A DNA stretch of 64,000 nucleotides from contig NZ_JSEO01000005.1 of NCBI RefSeq assembly GCF_001624705.1, positions 124,001 through 188,000 of the forward strand, written 5' to 3'. This document shows, piece after piece, positions 62,442 to 64,000 of this stretch. The notes under the pieces are model-generated. The model searched no databases. It saw nothing but the letters and a program-made list of their open reading frames with translations, and had not been told where the DNA came from. Origin of the DNA: Marinomonas sp. SBI8L. GTDB taxonomy: Bacteria; Pseudomonadota; Gammaproteobacteria; Pseudomonadales; Marinomonadaceae. Each line of letters opens with the position of its first letter. Position 1 is the stretch's first letter. A program made the position numbers and the translations under genes.

Positions 62442-63425
62442 ATGAGTAATAACACATACGAAAGTGGCCGCTTAAATCTACCTTTTGTTGGCTTTTGTAC
62501 TTTTGCTAAAAGCCCAACCTGCGAAGACTGGGACAAGATACAGGCCGATGTTGCCTTTATGGGCGCGCCTTTTGACTGCGGAACCCAATGGCGCTCTGGC
62601 GCGAGAATGGGACCAAGATCTGTTCGTGAAGCATCAACCCTCTTCTCTTTTGGTCATGGTGGTGCTTATTCTTATGAAGAAGACATCATGTACTTAGAAG
62701 GCGTCAAAATTGTTGATATTGGCGATGCTGACATGGTGCATACCGACACAGTAAAGAGTCATGCCAATATCGAATACGGTGTCAAAAAGATGCTTGAAGC
62801 CGGTGTATTACCTGTCACAGTCGGCGGTGACCATTCGGTCAATGCACCTTGTATCAAGGCCTTCGAGAAATTTGCCGATAAAGGGCCTATCCATATTATC
62901 CAGATAGATGCTCACTTGGACTTTGTCGATGAACGCCACGGCGTAAGATACGGCCATGGTAACCCTATGCGTCGTGCCTCAGAGCAAAGCTACATTAGCG
63001 GTATGACTCAGTTAGGCATACGTAATGTGTCTTCTTCGAATAAAAAAGACCACAAACTCGCTGAAGAAGCCGGCTCTACTATCCTATCGGTAAGAGATGT
63101 TCGTCGCCTTGGTTTAGAAGGTGTGATGAAGCTTATCCCCAAAGATGTAAGCTACTATATCACCATTGATATTGATGGTTTTGACCCGTCTATTGCCCCT
63201 GGCACAGGCACACCAAGCCATGGTGGTTTCCAATATTATGAAGTGATGGAAGTACTGCAACAGGTTGCTATGCAAGGCGATGTTGTGGGTATCGACCTAT
63301 GTGAAGTGGCACCAGATTATGACCAGACTGGCACCACCAGCATTTTAGCGGCACAAGTTCTTTTGAACCTACTAGGCTATATCTTCCATGCTCGTAGCTT
63401 AAAAGATAACAGCAGCGACAGCTAA
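62442..63425 (+). CDS. Ureohydrolase-family enzyme (agmatinase/guanidinobutyrase-like)
   Basis: A 327-aa binuclear-manganese ureohydrolase. Metal ligands are in VTVGGDHSVNAP, IIQIDAHLDFVDE and TIDIDGFDPSIAPGTGTPSHGG. It hydrolyses a guanidino compound to urea and an amine. Agmatine, 4-guanidinobutyrate and 3-guanidinopropionate enzymes share these motifs. Linkage to a TRAP importer, which generally prefers carboxylates, favours a guanidino-acid over agmatine, by inference. A terminator follows. Confidence 0.9.
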   Translation: MSNNTYESGRLNLPFVGFCTFAKSPTCEDWDKIQADVAFMGAPFDCGTQWRSGARMGPRSVREASTLFSFGHGGAYSYEEDIMYLEGVKIVDIGDADMVHTDTVKSHANIEYGVKKMLEAGVLPVTVGGDHSVNAPCIKAFEKFADKGPIHIIQIDAHLDFVDERHGVRYGHGNPMRRASEQSYISGMTQLGIRNVSSSNKKDHKLAEEAGSTILSVRDVRRLGLEGVMKLIPKDVSYYITIDIDGFDPSIAPGTGTPSHGGFQYYEVMEVLQQVAMQGDVVGIDLCEVAPDYDQTGTTSILAAQVLLNLLGYIFHARSLKDNSSDS

Positions 63426-63487
63426 AAAAGCAGTACTTAGCGTTTTTCAAACGCCCTTCTACAAACACCTCCAGATAAATTTATTAA

Positions 63488-63530
63488 CGCATGCCAACGG
63501 GTAACCCAACCTAAGGCATGCGCTTTTTTT
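63488..63530 (+). terminator. Rho-independent terminator of the ureohydrolase gene
   Basis: CGCATGCC (63488-63495) pairs with GGCATGCG (63515-63522), then CTTTTTTT. Confidence 0.85.
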
Positions 63531-63591
63531 CTTAGCAGACACTTTTAAGCACCCCTTTTAAGTTCAGCTTTTTAATTTATCCAAACTCCAT

Positions 63592-63621
63592 AAAAAAACG
63601 GACCTGATCGGCCCGTTTTTT
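63592..63621. terminator. Bidirectional terminator
   Basis: An A run, CGG-A-CC, a short loop, GG-C-CCG and a T run make a symmetric structure between convergent genes. The stem has one mismatch. Confidence 0.75.
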
Positions 63622-63638
63622 ATTTCCTTTTTTAAAGA

Positions 63639-64000
63639 CTAAACAATATTTCTCGGTGCAAAAGAGAAACTTCTGAACTTTTTTTTATACACAGAGTCAC
63701 CAATCTTCCTGATATTAGCCACGCCCATTTTGTAGTTATAGTTACCACTAATTTGGTCTACAACTCTGGCTGTTAGTGAGTTAGATGGTTGTTTCATATC
63801 TATCATATTAGCGTAGAGCACACCTTTTTTGGTACAAGGGGTGACGATAGCTACCGCTGTCACTGCCGCCTTATCAAGCTGAATATGGCCTGCCTCTAAC
63901 AGCTGGTTAAACTGAAAATCATCGCCTTCAACACCTAAGATAGTATCTTTAAAGCTCGGTACTCGATCTGAATACATCATCACCTGATCACCCGATTCAA
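63639..64000 (-). CDS. Unidentified protein, 5' end outside the window
   Basis: The last 120 or so codons of a minus-strand gene; the frame stays open to the window edge (residues ESGDQVMMYSDRVPSF and onward), so GTG 63983 is probably internal. The end is basic (SVYKKKFRSFSFAPRNIV). No family was recognised. A strong terminator lies just beyond its stop. Confidence 0.6.
   Translation of the reverse strand, partial: ESGDQVMMYSDRVPSFKDTILGVEGDDFQFNQLLEAGHIQLDKAAVTAVAIVTPCTKKGVLYANMIDMKQPSNSLTARVVDQISGNYNYKMGVANIRKIGDSVYKKKFRSFSFAPRNIV

Overview
The window looks like a chromosome segment of a marine gammaproteobacterium of the Oceanospirillales, probably Marinomonas-like. This rests on moderate-to-low GC, dense catabolic operons with ABC and TRAP importers, a Zur/FolE2/ZnuCBA/ZevAB zinc block and an inositol (iol) cluster. 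The taxonomy is inferred from gene content, not from a marker gene. No rRNA, tRNA, CRISPR array or IS transposase was seen.

Layout. 1-5.7 kb: hutU-hutH-hutI-hutG, histidine to glutamate. 5.8-7.6 kb: a two-gene AAA ATPase + DUF4276 (TOPRIM-like) module inserted exactly in the 3' end of hutG; the displaced old hutG tail survives downstream and a 15-bp direct repeat marks both edges. 7.8-14.2 kb: zinc-starvation regulon (znuCBA-zevAB, divergent folE2, zur) around one Zur-box-like dyad. 14.4-15.6 kb: MFS transporter. 15.7-24.0 kb: amino-sugar catabolism (nagA, BadF/BadG-type kinase, nagB) divergent from a sugar ABC importer and a GntR/HutC regulator. 24.0-26.9 kb: AT-rich defence island with a DRT2-type reverse transcriptase, its template ncRNA, a small membrane protein and a HEPN-like protein. 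27.3-41.0 kb: quaternary-ammonium-type ABC importer, amidotransferase, PrpD-like and YdiJ-like enzymes, a GlxA/AraC regulator, hydrolases, and a TetR/HPP pair. 41.2-55.0 kb: inositol operon with its own ABC importer, LacI regulator, two MocA-type dehydrogenases and two IolE-like TIM barrels. 55.4-58.0 kb: NhaC-family antiporter and a second GlxA/AraC regulator. 58.1-63.4 kb: TRAP importer, LysR and a ureohydrolase. The right edge cuts an unidentified minus-strand gene.

The most exciting element is the DRT2 locus. Upstream of the reverse transcriptase, two TGTTA copies (plus strand) lie exactly 120 bp apart. Joining the 120-nt unit head to tail, as DRT2 enzymes are known to do by template jumping, creates features absent from the chromosome. 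These are a sigma70 promoter across the junction (TTGACA, 17 bp, TATACT), then a GGAG ribosome site, a GTG start 6 nt later, and a 40-codon frame with no stop that continues indefinitely. This is a readable neo gene with a hydrophobic stretch in every 40-residue repeat.

Several regulatory circuits can also be read directly. TGTCGC-type half-sites repeat every 21 bp at three promoters near two GlxA/AraC regulators. A 30-bp box is duplicated in front of the TRAP operon and the ureohydrolase gene. LacI-type GCAAGCGCTTGC palindromes mark both inositol promoters. ATACCAA repeats lie in the nag/ABC divergent promoter, and twin TetR palindromes lie before the HPP gene.
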